Shown: piece by piece, positions 17,768 to 27,862 of the stretch | Layout of the letters: each line of letters starts with the position of its first letter | Numbering within the stretch: position 1 is the first letter of the stretch | Origin: Leeuwenhoekiella palythoae | GTDB lineage: Bacteria; Bacteroidota; Bacteroidia; Flavobacteriales; Flavobacteriaceae | NCBI RefSeq assembly: GCF_900130045.1 | Contig: NZ_FQXT01000001.1 | Location: 310,001 to 374,000, forward strand | DNA length: 64,000 nt | Direction: 5' to 3' | Made by a program: the position numbers and the translations under genes | Notes under the pieces: generated by a model | What the model saw: the letters and a program-made list of their open reading frames with translations, nothing else | What the model was told of the DNA's origin: nothing | Database searches by the model: none

Positions 17768-19279
17768 TTACATACGATGCTGAAAGATATGATAATAAGC
17801 TTCGTTAGCATTTATCGTATCCTTAAAATCACGCACTCGGGTTTGATCGTCGATCACAAGTAATTCGATGCCTGCGATATCGGCAAAATCTTCCATAAAT
17901 TCAGTTGTTACCGCCTGGCTATACACGGTATGGTGGGCGCCTCCTGCGTGAATCCAGCTTGTTGCGGCGATGTCAAGATTTGGTTTACAATCCCAAAGTA
18001 CACGCGCTACCGGTAAATGCGGAAGATCTGCTTCCGGCTTAACGGCTTCAACTTCGTTTACGATTAGACGAAAACGGTTACCCATATCAACTAATGAAGC
18101 ATTAATCGCAGGTCCTGCCGGTGAATTGAACACCAAACGCGCCGGATCCTCTTTACCGCCAATTCCTAATGGATGTACTTCACATTTTGGTTTAGCATCT
18201 GCGATAGATGGACAAATCTCCAACATATGTGAACCTAGCACATAAGAACCTTGTGGTGTGAAGTGGTAGGTGTAATCTTCCATGAACGAAGTTCCGCCTT
18301 CAAGACCAATAGCCATCACTTTCATCGCACGCGTCAAGGCTGCTGTTTTCCAGTCTCCTTCTCCACCAAAACCGTAACCATCTGCCATAAGGCGCTGCGT
18401 AGCGATTCCCGGTAATTGTTTCAATTCACCAAGATTTTCAAACGTATCTGTAAACGCTCCAAAACCACCTTCTTCTAAAAAGGCTCTTAAGCCTAATTCA
18501 ATTTTTGCTGCATCAACTAAAGACTGGCGCTTCTCACCCCCTTCTTTAATAGAATCGTGCAGTTCATATTCGGTTTCATAGGTTTTTAATAACGCATCAA
18601 GATCTTCTTGCTTAATCTCATTGATCTTCGCCACAATGTCTGAAGAATCAAATCCGTTTACGGTAAACCCAAAACGCATTTGTGCTTCTACCTTATCTCC
18701 TTCAGTTACTGCAACCTCGCGCATATTATCGCCAATACGGGCTACTTTAAGGTTTTGGAATTCATTCCATCCTAAAGCTACGCGTGTAAATACGCCTAAT
18801 TTCTTTTGCACTCGAGCATCTTGCCAGTGGCCTACAACAACCTTGCGTTTTTTACGCATACGCGACATCATAAAACCAAATTCACGATCACCGTGGGCAG
18901 ATTGATTAAGATTCATAAAATCCATATCAATCTCGCCCCAAGGGATTTCTGCATTAAATTGTGTGTGTAAATGGCAGACAGGCTTTTGAAGAATATTCAA
19001 TCCTTTAATCCACATTTTCGCCGGTGAAAATGTATGCATCCATAAAATTAAACCGATGCAATTTTTGTTACTATTGGCCTCAAGACATAAATCAGTGATT
19101 TCGGTTGGTGTAGTAACCAGATCTTTATAAACGATCTTAACAGGTACAGCCGCAGCGTCGTTAAGTCCTTCTGAAATTTTCTTAGAGTGATCTGCTACTT
19201 GTTTTAAAGCTTCCGCTCCATATAAATGTTGACTTCCGGTTACAAACCAAACCTCAAGATGATCAATGTTATAATTCAT
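17768..19279 (-). CDS. araA: L-arabinose isomerase
   Basis: The 503-residue protein has the usual family length and converts L-arabinose to L-ribulose in the cytoplasm with a divalent metal. The start ([14 protein letters not shown]), the middle ([35 protein letters not shown]) and the C-terminal [14 protein letters not shown] with metal-binding His residues are all characteristic. Upstream by 35 bases is the sodium symporter. Together with araB and araD it completes the isomerase pathway to D-xylulose-5-phosphate. Confidence 0.99.
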   Translation of the reverse strand: MNYNIDHLEVWFVTGSQHLYGAEALKQVADHSKKISEGLNDAAAVPVKIVYKDLVTTPTEITDLCLEANSNKNCIGLILWMHTFSPAKMWIKGLNILQKPVCHLHTQFNAEIPWGEIDMDFMNLNQSAHGDREFGFMMSRMRKKRKVVVGHWQDARVQKKLGVFTRVALGWNEFQNLKVARIGDNMREVAVTEGDKVEAQMRFGFTVNGFDSSDIVAKINEIKQEDLDALLKTYETEYELHDSIKEGGEKRQSLVDAAKIELGLRAFLEEGGFGAFTDTFENLGELKQLPGIATQRLMADGYGFGGEGDWKTAALTRAMKVMAIGLEGGTSFMEDYTYHFTPQGSYVLGSHMLEICPSIADAKPKCEVHPLGIGGKEDPARLVFNSPAGPAINASLVDMGNRFRLIVNEVEAVKPEADLPHLPVARVLWDCKPNLDIAATSWIHAGGAHHTVYSQAVTTEFMEDFADIAGIELLVIDDQTRVRDFKDTINANEAYYHIFQHRM

Positions 19280-19314
19280 AATTTCTAATATAATGTGCTT
19301 TATTTAAATATTGA

Positions 19315-20964
19315 TTAGGAGAAATAAACGTAAATACTTACCACTGCGATGCAAATCACAACGCCTGCCGGTTTTAAGTATTTCCAAGGGGTAATATCAA
19401 CCTGGCGGGTGTATTCTTCAAGATAATCTGTTTGACGTGGAAAGAATTTACTCACGGTAAACAAGATGATAAGAACCAACACAAAGATGATTCCCATAAT
19501 ATGTAAGAAACTTGGGAACGCGTCTTTAGCCACCATTGCTAGTTCTGACGCATCAGTTACCCCAGAGAGTTCTGCGGCCGCTACTGCATTGCCGGCGATA
19601 ATAGGTTTTACAACGTAAAGCGTGACCAGATACGTTACTACTGCAAAAACAATTGCGATATTGGCAGCTTTTCCTGAAACACGTTTGGAGAAATACCCAA
19701 CCAAAATGATCGCAAGAATAGGTACACTAAACGAACCATTTAATTCTTGAAGGTAGTTGAAAATACCACCTTCTACTCCGTAAAGTAAGGGTGCCAACGC
19801 CATAGAAAAAATGGCTAAAAAGATACCGAAGGTTTTTCCTGCGCGTACCACTTGTTTTTCTGAAGCATTATTGTTGAAATACTGTTTATACAAGTCCAGA
19901 CCGAATAAGGTTACAGAACTGTTTAGGGCGGAGTTAAACGAACTCAAGATCGCACCAAACAATACAGCTGCAAAGAATCCTACAAACGCGGTTGGTAGTA
20001 CTGCTTTTACAAGCATCGGGTACGCTTCATCTGCATTGTCAAGGTTTCCGTTGAAATATTCAAAAGCAATTACTCCAGGCAGTACAACAATAATAGGACC
20101 TAATATCTTTACAATAGCTGCAAGGCATAAACCTTTTTGCCCTTCGGCTAAATTTTTTGCTCCAAGTGCACGCTGAATGATCGCTTGATTGGTTCCCCAA
20201 TAGTAGAAGTTCACGATAAGCATACCTGTGAATAAAGTAGTCCACGGCACAGACGAATTAGGTCCGCCTAGGATTTCAAACTTTTCAGGAAGATTAGTAG
20301 TTACTACATTCAACCCTTCAAAAACGCTTCCGTTACCTACAGCCATCAAACCGAAAACAGGAATTAATAAACCTCCTACGATCAGACCAACAGCATTAAT
20401 CGAGTCAGAGACCGCAACAGCTTTTAATCCACCAAAAATGGCATAAATAGATCCTATAAGTCCAATTCCCCAAACGGTTACCCAAAGCGCAGCTTCGGGA
20501 TCAAGTCCCATACGCTCCGGAATATCAAACATCGTATTGATCGCCAAAGCTCCCGAATACAATACCGTGGGAAGCATCGAGATCGCATAGGCCATCAAAA
20601 ACAGGATGGACACAATCGTTTTCGTAAGTTTTCCGTAGCGTTTCTCTAAAAATTGAGGAATAGTAGAAATTCCGCCTTTTAAATATTTTGGGAGCAAAAC
20701 AAAAGCCGTAAATACCATAGCCACAGCGGCAACGATTTCATAAGCTGCAATGAGTATTCCTTCGCTAAAACCTACCCCGTTTGTACCTATGATTTGTTCG
20801 GTAGAAAGGTTGGTTAATAAAAGTGAACCTGCGATCACAGGTCCGGTAAGACTACGACCCCCCAGAAAGTATCCGTCAGAAGTTGTTTCATCAGTCTTAC
20901 GCGAAGCGAAATAAGAAATAACCGCAACCAGAAGGGTAAACGCGGCAAATGTGATTAATCCCAT
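19315..20964 (-). CDS. Sodium/solute symporter (SSS family), probable L-arabinose transporter
   Basis: A 549-residue, highly hydrophobic inner-membrane protein with about 13-14 helices. Family signatures include YFLGGRSLTGPVIAGSLLLTNLSTEQIIGTNG split over TM1-2 and the SGLT-like segment AAVLFGAILSSFNSALNSS in the middle. Its place between araA and araD makes L-arabinose the likely cargo, coupled to sodium. It would accept the monosaccharide made by the periplasmic glycosidases. The family is clear; the substrate is inferred from context. Confidence 0.93.
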   Translation of the reverse strand: MGLITFAAFTLLVAVISYFASRKTDETTSDGYFLGGRSLTGPVIAGSLLLTNLSTEQIIGTNGVGFSEGILIAAYEIVAAVAMVFTAFVLLPKYLKGGISTIPQFLEKRYGKLTKTIVSILFLMAYAISMLPTVLYSGALAINTMFDIPERMGLDPEAALWVTVWGIGLIGSIYAIFGGLKAVAVSDSINAVGLIVGGLLIPVFGLMAVGNGSVFEGLNVVTTNLPEKFEILGGPNSSVPWTTLFTGMLIVNFYYWGTNQAIIQRALGAKNLAEGQKGLCLAAIVKILGPIIVVLPGVIAFEYFNGNLDNADEAYPMLVKAVLPTAFVGFFAAVLFGAILSSFNSALNSSVTLFGLDLYKQYFNNNASEKQVVRAGKTFGIFLAIFSMALAPLLYGVEGGIFNYLQELNGSFSVPILAIILVGYFSKRVSGKAANIAIVFAVVTYLVTLYVVKPIIAGNAVAAAELSGVTDASELAMVAKDAFPSFLHIMGIIFVLVLIILFTVSKFFPRQTDYLEEYTRQVDITPWKYLKPAGVVICIAVVSIYVYFS

Positions 20965-20995
20965 AATTTGAAATTGTAATTGATTAGTTTAACGA

Positions 20996-21694
20996 TTAGC
21001 AGCCCTGCCCATAATAAGCATCCTTACCGTGCTTGCGCTCATAATGCTTTTTTATAAGCGAATCTTTAAGTCTTGGTGCATTAGGATTGATCTGAAGTGT
21101 CAATTGCGCCATACGGGCAACTTCTTCTAGAACCTTGCTGTTATAAACTGCTTTTGCAGCAGTTTCACCCCAAGCAAAAGGACCGTGGTTACCCAAAAGT
21201 ACCATATTAACCTCTTTATAATCCAAACCTTTGTCTTTAAAACAGTCTAGAATCTGAATCCCGGTGTTGTGTTCATAATTCCCGGAAATAAGGTCGTCGT
21301 GCATCGGCGGCGCACACGGGATATCTGCCGTCAGATGATCTGCGTGCGTGGTTCCAAAAATAGGAATGTCCATCTGTGCCTGAGCCCAAGCTACCGAATA
21401 GGTTGCGTGCGTGTGTGCAATACCGCCCACATCTTCCCAATGCTTGTATAAATAGGCGTGTGTTTTGGTATCTGAAGAAGGTCGTTTGACACCTTCTACA
21501 ATGTTGTTATCATAATCAACGATAACAATATCTTCCGGTTTTAAGGTTTCGTAGGGTACTCCACTAGGTTTAATGGCAAAGACACCATTTTTACGATCTA
21601 CCGCGCTTACGTTACCAAAAGTGTAAATAACCAGACCTAAAGCGTCTAGCTCCATATTAGCTTCGTAGCATTCTTCCTTTAAAGATTTATACAT
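20996..21694 (-). CDS. araD: L-ribulose-5-phosphate 4-epimerase
   Basis: The 232-residue class II aldolase-like enzyme converts L-ribulose-5-phosphate to D-xylulose-5-phosphate by retro-aldol chemistry with zinc. Motifs: GNVSAVDR (substrate phosphate), KPSGVPYE, the metal His pair in GGIAHTHATYSVAWAQ, GTTHADHL, and VLLGNHGPFAWG. Its first 8 bases overlap the end of araB, so the two are translationally coupled. Confidence 0.98.
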   Translation of the reverse strand: MYKSLKEECYEANMELDALGLVIYTFGNVSAVDRKNGVFAIKPSGVPYETLKPEDIVIVDYDNNIVEGVKRPSSDTKTHAYLYKHWEDVGGIAHTHATYSVAWAQAQMDIPIFGTTHADHLTADIPCAPPMHDDLISGNYEHNTGIQILDCFKDKGLDYKEVNMVLLGNHGPFAWGETAAKAVYNSKVLEEVARMAQLTLQINPNAPRLKDSLIKKHYERKHGKDAYYGQGC

Positions 21695-23384
21695 GTTCTT
21701 TGATGTTCTTTTTCGATTTGGTAATATTTTTCTCTACAAAATCACTTAAGACTTCGTAACGCTGCATCAGCTCAGCATATTCTGCCAAGTGTTCTTCCTG
21801 CGGAAGGTATTCTGCTTCATAATCACTTCCTAAAGTTTTACTGGCTTCAATGACATTAGGATAAATGCCTGCAGCAACAGCAGCGTAAACAGCCGCTCCT
21901 AAAGCCGGAGCTTGATCTGAAGCAGCAACTTTGATAGGTACATTGAGCGTATTTGCCAATGATTGCATAATAAATTTAGATTTACGGGCAACACCGCCAA
22001 TACCTACAACAGATTTGATCTCGATACCTTCCTCATCAAAACGGTCTAAGATCTTTTTAGAACCGAAGCAAATCGCATTTACTAAGGCTTTAAAGATATG
22101 CGGAGCACGCGTTCCCATATTCAGGTTGGTGATCGCAGCCTCAAGCTCTTGATTTGCATCTGGAGTTCTTCTTCCGTTGATCCAATCTAGAGCAACGGGA
22201 ATCGCTTCATTATGCGGAATCGCTTCTGCTGCATCAGATAATTTTCTGATAAAATCAGATTCTATTTCTTCTTTTAGTTGCTCCTTTTGTTCTGCGGAAA
22301 GGATATCTGAAGTAAGCACAAGATTATCAATTGGCCAACTCAATACATCTTTAAACCAAGCCAGCAAATCCCCAAAAGCAGATTGTCCTGCTTCTAGCCC
22401 TACAGCGCCCGGTATTACAGAGCCGTCAACCTGACCACAAATACCGCGAACGGTTTTATCGTGAACGACATCTGGTGACGAAATGCTTATATCACACGTT
22501 GATGTTCCCATTACGCGCACCAGTGTATGCTCTTCAACTTTAGCTCCAACAGCTCCAGCGTGTGCATCAAAAGTTCCTACTGCGATTTTAGTTGCGGTAG
22601 AAAGGCCTAATTTTTCAGCCCAAGCGGCGCTTAAGTGACCGGCAACCTCATCAGAAGTAAAAGTTTCAGTATAAAGTCTGCCTCTTAATTCTGCCAGATA
22701 AGGGTCTAGTTTTTCTAAAAATTCTTCAGGTGGTAAGCCACCCCAGCTCTCGTGCCACATAGCTTTGTGTCCGGCTGCACAGCGACTGCGTTTAAAATCT
22801 TCTAAGGCTACGTTTTCAAGCAGCGCAAAAGTGATCCAATCGCAATGCTCCATCCAGGAGTATGCCGCTTGCTTCACAGGTTCGTCTTCACGCACTACGT
22901 GTAAAATCTTAGCCCAAAACCATTCTGAAGAATAGATTCCTCCTTCATATTTTGTAAAATCTTCACCGCCCCAAGTACGTGCGAGATGATTGATCTCGTT
23001 CGCTTCAGCGATTGCGGTATGATCTTTCCAGAGTACCATCATCGCATTAGGATTTTCTTCAAAACCTTCGGTGAGCGACAAAGGAATTCCTTCTTTGGTA
23101 ACCGGAATAGGTGATGATCCGGTCGTATCAATACAAATTCCTTTTACAGCTTCAGCCGAAACACCACTTCTTGAAACTACCGCTTTTATGGTTGCTTCTA
23201 AACCTTCTAAAAGATCTAAAGGATGCTGGCGAAAACGATTTTCTGAAGCGTCACAGAATAAACGCTGTTTCCAGCGTTTATAATAGCTTACTTCTGCTTC
23301 TATCTCTGTTCCTGTAACGGCATCAATGAGAACTGCACGTACAGAATCTGATCCATAGTCAAGACCAATTACATATTCTTTCAT
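21687..23384 (-). CDS. araB: Ribulokinase
   Basis: The 565-residue FGGY-family sugar kinase phosphorylates L-ribulose with ATP. It starts IGLDYGSDSVRAVLID (the phosphate-1 motif of the actin-like ATPase fold), has GICIDTTGSSPIPV, GTFDAHAGAVGA, and the C-terminal adenosine region VGIGGVARKSKFIMQ. The 92-base gap upstream is the second-largest inside the locus and holds a promoter-like -7 box, so araB-araD-symporter-araA-galM may also be expressed from an internal promoter. Confidence 0.98.
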   Translation of the reverse strand: MKEYVIGLDYGSDSVRAVLIDAVTGTEIEAEVSYYKRWKQRLFCDASENRFRQHPLDLLEGLEATIKAVVSRSGVSAEAVKGICIDTTGSSPIPVTKEGIPLSLTEGFEENPNAMMVLWKDHTAIAEANEINHLARTWGGEDFTKYEGGIYSSEWFWAKILHVVREDEPVKQAAYSWMEHCDWITFALLENVALEDFKRSRCAAGHKAMWHESWGGLPPEEFLEKLDPYLAELRGRLYTETFTSDEVAGHLSAAWAEKLGLSTATKIAVGTFDAHAGAVGAKVEEHTLVRVMGTSTCDISISSPDVVHDKTVRGICGQVDGSVIPGAVGLEAGQSAFGDLLAWFKDVLSWPIDNLVLTSDILSAEQKEQLKEEIESDFIRKLSDAAEAIPHNEAIPVALDWINGRRTPDANQELEAAITNLNMGTRAPHIFKALVNAICFGSKKILDRFDEEGIEIKSVVGIGGVARKSKFIMQSLANTLNVPIKVAASDQAPALGAAVYAAVAAGIYPNVIEASKTLGSDYEAEYLPQEEHLAEYAELMQRYEVLSDFVEKNITKSKKNIKEHV

Positions 23385-23406
23385 AAACTAAAATCTTACT
23401 GCCTAA

Positions 23407-23414
23407 CAAATCTA
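23407..23414 (-). promoter_or_regulatory. Possible internal promoter (-7 box) before araB
   Basis: On the minus strand the box reads TAGATTTG, a full match to the Bacteroidota -7 consensus TAnnTTTG, 22 bases before the araB ATG. No clear -33 TTTG is seen. A TACATTT (23430-23436, minus strand), equal to part of the AraR operator candidate half-site, lies just upstream. Function is inferred. Confidence 0.4.
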
Positions 23415-23476
23415 CTATAATCTATTTAAAAATGTATATTTCACACTTAATATTTTTAGATTTTTTTTAAGACAAT

Positions 23477-25471
23477 TTATTTTACCGGTATTCTTATGAT
23501 ATTTAATGAGTAAGGAGCTACTTCATAACTTGCTGAATCACCTTTTACTTTAATCTCTTCGGTTGACGGACTGATTGCCTCTTGCGCATCAAATGAATTT
23601 TCCTGCGTAAGGTTCTCTTCTTTCAAGACGATCACTTTTCCCTTATTCTTGATTGATTTTCCTTTAAAATTCAATTTTACCTCCTGAGCATCGCTTGAAG
23701 TATTCACAACTTTCAACACAACTTCCTTAGCTTCTGAATCCAAAGTTGCTGAAGCGTATAGCTCGTCTTGCCCAACCAAGTCTTCGCCATTTTGAGTTAC
23801 TGAGATCAAATCGGTCCCTTTATTGGTTGAATACAATTTTTGAACGTAATAATTCGGTGTACCGTAGGATTCTAAGTTATTGAACCAGATCATATCTGGT
23901 GTCCACTGCCAACCTTCAGCGTGTGCCATCAACGGTGCATACGAAGTAAGTTGAACCACTTCAGCATTGCGCTCTAAACCAGTCATAAATGCAGCTTCAG
24001 ACAATGCAGTCTCCCAGTTGTTTTTGTTATCCGGACTTGCAATAGCAACACTTTGTGCTGCGTATTCTCCCGCGAAAATTTTTGGACCGTTACGGTCGTA
24101 GCTGTCGTAACGGGTTGCATTTTCTCTAAACCACTCCGGACTTCTGTAATAATGCTCATCAATGATCTCTGCTCCTATTTCCTTAAGCTCTTTCATTCCG
24201 TATTCAAAATAGTCTCCATCAGGAAATGGTCCGCTTCCTGAAACAATAATGATCTCAGGATACTTTTCTGAAATAGCTTCATTAAATACTTTGTAACGCT
24301 CGATGTATTCTGGTCCCCATTGCTCATTACCTACTCCAATATATTTCATATTGAAAGGCTCAGGATGCCCCATATCTGCACGAACTTTTCCCCAAGGAGT
24401 GTCTGTTGAACCGTTAGCAAACTCAATCAAATCCAGCGCGTCTTGCACGTAAGGTCCTAGTTCGTCCATTGGCACTAATTCTCCGGTATTGAATTGACAC
24501 GCGATCCCACAACTTAAGATAGGAAGCGGCTCTGCACCTAGATCTTCAGACAACTGAAAATACTCAAAGAAGCCCAACCCAAACGACTGATAATAATCTG
24601 GAGTTAAACGGTGGTCAAACTCGGTGTTCCAACGGTTAACTAAACTAGGGCGTTCGTCAACAGGACCTACAGTTTTTTTCCATTGGTAACGGCGTGCCAG
24701 CGTGCGGCCTTCTACAATACAACCTCCCGGAAATCTTAAAAATCCAGGATCTAGATCGTATAATAATTGCACTAGATCTTTACGTAAACCATTCTCGCGA
24801 CCATTCCACGTATCTGTTGGGAAGAGCGAAATCATATCAAGACCTAATTCGCCGGTACCTTCAAAGGTTAACTTTAAAGAACCTTTCATTACGGTCTTAC
24901 TCGGAACGATTTCAGCTTTATAATTTGCCCATTCTGAACCAGAAACAGGAATTGAAGCTTCAGCGATGGTATTTCCTTCCTCGTCCAAAAGTTCTGCCTT
25001 CACTGCGGAAACTGCACCTTCCATTTGTTTGGCATCAAAAGTAAAGCGATAGGTATCTCCTTCTTTGATTCCCATTCCTCGGAAGCCTTCATTGTGCAAT
25101 TCGTAACCTTCAGCATTCTTAACCTGAACGCGCAAGAAGTTCAAATTACCTTCTCCCTCAAAATATTTTACAGGTAATGCATAGCCAGATTCATTGTTAT
25201 ACGAATGTCTGTCGCTATTAGGCTGTGACCAGCCCATCATAGGGATCGTAAATTCAAACGAACGGTTCTTGATCATCTCTGCATACAAACCACCATCTGC
25301 AGCAAAGTTGATATCTTCAAAGAAAATTCCGTACATCGTAGGTTGAATGGGTGCGATGGTCTCGCTCATATCAACCGTTAATTCCTTTTGAGCAAAAAGA
25401 GTATTGCCTGCCAGAAAAGTTCCGGCTAGTACAGCGGCTAGTCCTGCTTTTTTAATTGTTTGTGTGATCAT
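23477..25471 (-). CDS. Alpha-L-arabinofuranosidase, GH51, exported (CBM-containing form)
   Basis: The 664-residue enzyme has a signal peptide (cut near LFAQK). Residues about 60-210 form a beta-sandwich carbohydrate-binding-like insert (NLNFLRVQVKNAEGYEL, DTYRFTFDAK). The catalytic barrel keeps the acid/base Glu383 (GVGNEQWG) and the nucleophile Glu469 (FAGEYAAQ); FLRFPGGCIVEG is also typical. GH51 enzymes release alpha-L-arabinofuranose from arabinan or arabinoxylan side chains. It differs clearly from the second GH51 of the locus, suggesting separate linkages or substrates. Confidence 0.95.
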   Translation of the reverse strand: MITQTIKKAGLAAVLAGTFLAGNTLFAQKELTVDMSETIAPIQPTMYGIFFEDINFAADGGLYAEMIKNRSFEFTIPMMGWSQPNSDRHSYNNESGYALPVKYFEGEGNLNFLRVQVKNAEGYELHNEGFRGMGIKEGDTYRFTFDAKQMEGAVSAVKAELLDEEGNTIAEASIPVSGSEWANYKAEIVPSKTVMKGSLKLTFEGTGELGLDMISLFPTDTWNGRENGLRKDLVQLLYDLDPGFLRFPGGCIVEGRTLARRYQWKKTVGPVDERPSLVNRWNTEFDHRLTPDYYQSFGLGFFEYFQLSEDLGAEPLPILSCGIACQFNTGELVPMDELGPYVQDALDLIEFANGSTDTPWGKVRADMGHPEPFNMKYIGVGNEQWGPEYIERYKVFNEAISEKYPEIIIVSGSGPFPDGDYFEYGMKELKEIGAEIIDEHYYRSPEWFRENATRYDSYDRNGPKIFAGEYAAQSVAIASPDNKNNWETALSEAAFMTGLERNAEVVQLTSYAPLMAHAEGWQWTPDMIWFNNLESYGTPNYYVQKLYSTNKGTDLISVTQNGEDLVGQDELYASATLDSEAKEVVLKVVNTSSDAQEVKLNFKGKSIKNKGKVIVLKEENLTQENSFDAQEAISPSTEEIKVKGDSASYEVAPYSLNIIRIPVK

Positions 25472-25494
25472 TATATAAGTGTGTTTATGCGTTT

Positions 25495-27861
25495 TTATTC
25501 TTTAGTTGCGGGTATGCTCAATAAGCGTACGCCGTAAATTCCGGCTGTGGTTGAACCTTTTTCAGCTTCAAAGCGCACGGTTAGAATTTCATTAGTTGCG
25601 GCAAGTTCTTGCGGAATCGTATAATCAACTTCAAAAAAGTCATTCCCACGAGTTCCTTTGAAATGTGGTTCGGCAATTGTTGTCTCGTTTACCATTATCT
25701 TAAACTTGCGACCAGCGTCTTTACCAAAATAGGTCACGCGCAAAGTTTTAGCCTTAGCTTCTTTATTTCTAAGATCGTAGCTAAACCAACCTGTAGCATC
25801 GCGCCAGTGCTTGTTTTGATTTAAGCCACTGTTTGAATTTTCTGATAAAATTCCGTGATCAGATTCCGGTTGTTGTTCTCCCGGAGCCACAAAATCTAAT
25901 GTAATCTCTCGTAAGTAAGCTTCGGCTTTCTGCTTCTCTTCAAGCTTGCGTTGCTCTTCAGCTAAACCTTCAGGAGTTTGTTTTTTAAAGTATATCGAAT
26001 AGCGCTTCTCGTGAATTTTATAAAACGGCTGAAGCACCAAATCTGAATACGTTTCAGGGTAAAATAAATCTGGCGCTTTAAAGTGTAACGGATCGCCTTC
26101 AACCGGTTTGATCTCATTTAAAAGACTTTCACCGTCTTTAGTAAGAAACATCGGTGCTTCGGTTAAAGGTAAAAATGGACCGTCTGCAATGTGACCACCA
26201 CGACTATCGTCTGCAAAAAGTCCATCTTGATTTGCATCACCTGTCACTGCGGCCAAAACAATTGGACCGTATTTCACAGAAACATAGCCTGAATCATCAG
26301 GCAATTCTTCTAAACTTAAATGCATTGGCAATTCCATCTTAATGCGATCGCCATTTTTCCATTTGCGTTCTAAGGAAACATAAGAACCCGGAGTCGCATC
26401 TATTTTCTCTAGTTTATCATTCACATAAACCTTCAGTTCACCGGCATTTACCCATTGTGGATAGCGCAACATCAAAGTTGCCTTAGTTTTCTTTTTGCTA
26501 TTCCAAATGAGTTCAGTAGTTGCTTCTTCAGGAAAGTTTGTTTTTTGAGTAAGTGTTGCTTTTTTCTCTTCCCAGTTCACTTCCGAAGGAATAAACAAAT
26601 TCACATAAAGTTTATCCTCTTTTTTGGCATAAATGAGTTCGTTGTACTTGGTGTGATTTTCCATCCCCGATCCCACACAACACCAAAAACTGGTTTCCGG
26701 CTGCGAATACACGCGATAATGACCAGGACGGATGGGCGTAAAATACACAAAACCGCCATCAGGGTTTTGAGAAGACAGAATGTGATTGTACAAACCGCGC
26801 TCGTAAAAATCTATGTAATGCTCTTCTGAAGTATCTTCAAATAAGAGTTTGCTCAACTTGAGCATATTGTAGGTATTGCAACTTTCTGGTCCCTGCTCGC
26901 TGCTCACCACCGATGAAAAATCATCAACGGGATTAAAATGCTCGCGCACGCTATTCCCACCAATGCTTATGGAACGCCGTGTTGTGACATTATCGAAGAA
27001 ATTAGATGCGGCATCGTGGTAATCTTTAGCCTCTTCCAACTGACTGATCCGCTCAAAACCAATAAACTTAGGAATTTGCGTATTAGCATGCATTCCGGTT
27101 AATATGTCTTCATTTGCCGCTAGTGGTTTCAACAAAGCGTGCTGCGAAAAATCTTCAGCGAGTTTTAGGTATTTTTTATCGCTTGTAATTGCGTAAACCT
27201 CAGCAAAAACTTCGTTGAGTCCGCCGTGTTCTGAACGCAGCATATCTTGAATTTGCGCCTCACTTAGATCGGCTGTAATGTCCAGAAACCAATCGGTTAA
27301 CTCAATGAGCATACGCTTTGCCTGCGGAAGTTCTGCGTGAATCCACGCGTCTTTTAAACCATTAAAGGTTTTATGGATGTTATACAGCGGCACCCATTTA
27401 TCATTTAGACTGAAGCTTCCCGCGTTGATCTTTCCTGCTTTAATTTCCGCCCAAAGCGCATCGCTTCCGGGTACGCCACCAATGTAACCGTTCCCATTTG
27501 CTTTTTGAACGCGATCTAATTCGGCTAACGCATATTCAAGCATCTCTTTGGCTTTTGGATCACTGGTAGAAGCATAATACATCGACAATGCCGAAATATA
27601 ATGCCCAGCAGTATGGCCGTCGAGTCCTGTATTTTCCCAATTGGTGTAGGAATCCGCTTTAGGCTCAAGACCAGCTTCGCGCAAAAACGGAGCGAGTAAG
27701 CGGTCTGCATCAAGCGCTTGTATATAGTTAAAATCGGTTAATGCTGCTTCTTTAAAAACTCCGGATTCTACCGAAACCGCATTCAATGGAAAAAGCGAAA
27801 CCTTCTCCTGCGCTTTGGCAAAAGCACTTAGTAGAAACAGACTAACAACAACGTATTTCAT
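25495..27861 (-). CDS. GH127/GH146 beta-L-arabinofuranosidase-like protein, exported
   Basis: About 788 residues. I prefer the ATG at 27861 (MKYVVVSLFLLSAFAKAQ), giving a clean signal peptide and leaving 1 base to the upstream GH43 stop; an ATG at 27876 would overlap that gene. The zinc-cysteine catalytic centre known from GH127 is recognisable: GPESCNTY (Glu326, Cys328) and SFWCCVGSG (Cys394-Cys395, nucleophile region). A beta-sandwich and an approximately 120-residue C-terminal domain (LRVTYFGKDAG, YGVRLL) follow. Family members cleave beta-L-arabinofuranosyl linkages. GH127 and GH146 cannot be separated by eye. Confidence 0.92.
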   Translation of the reverse strand: MKYVVVSLFLLSAFAKAQEKVSLFPLNAVSVESGVFKEAALTDFNYIQALDADRLLAPFLREAGLEPKADSYTNWENTGLDGHTAGHYISALSMYYASTSDPKAKEMLEYALAELDRVQKANGNGYIGGVPGSDALWAEIKAGKINAGSFSLNDKWVPLYNIHKTFNGLKDAWIHAELPQAKRMLIELTDWFLDITADLSEAQIQDMLRSEHGGLNEVFAEVYAITSDKKYLKLAEDFSQHALLKPLAANEDILTGMHANTQIPKFIGFERISQLEEAKDYHDAASNFFDNVTTRRSISIGGNSVREHFNPVDDFSSVVSSEQGPESCNTYNMLKLSKLLFEDTSEEHYIDFYERGLYNHILSSQNPDGGFVYFTPIRPGHYRVYSQPETSFWCCVGSGMENHTKYNELIYAKKEDKLYVNLFIPSEVNWEEKKATLTQKTNFPEEATTELIWNSKKKTKATLMLRYPQWVNAGELKVYVNDKLEKIDATPGSYVSLERKWKNGDRIKMELPMHLSLEELPDDSGYVSVKYGPIVLAAVTGDANQDGLFADDSRGGHIADGPFLPLTEAPMFLTKDGESLLNEIKPVEGDPLHFKAPDLFYPETYSDLVLQPFYKIHEKRYSIYFKKQTPEGLAEEQRKLEEKQKAEAYLREITLDFVAPGEQQPESDHGILSENSNSGLNQNKHWRDATGWFSYDLRNKEAKAKTLRVTYFGKDAGRKFKIMVNETTIAEPHFKGTRGNDFFEVDYTIPQELAATNEILTVRFEAEKGSTTAGIYGVRLLSIPATKE

Positions 27862-27862
27862 T

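Noticed and set aside
24694-25044. 116-codon plus-strand frame inside the GH51 gene
   Set aside because: It is antisense to a conserved enzyme, with no domain and no start signal.
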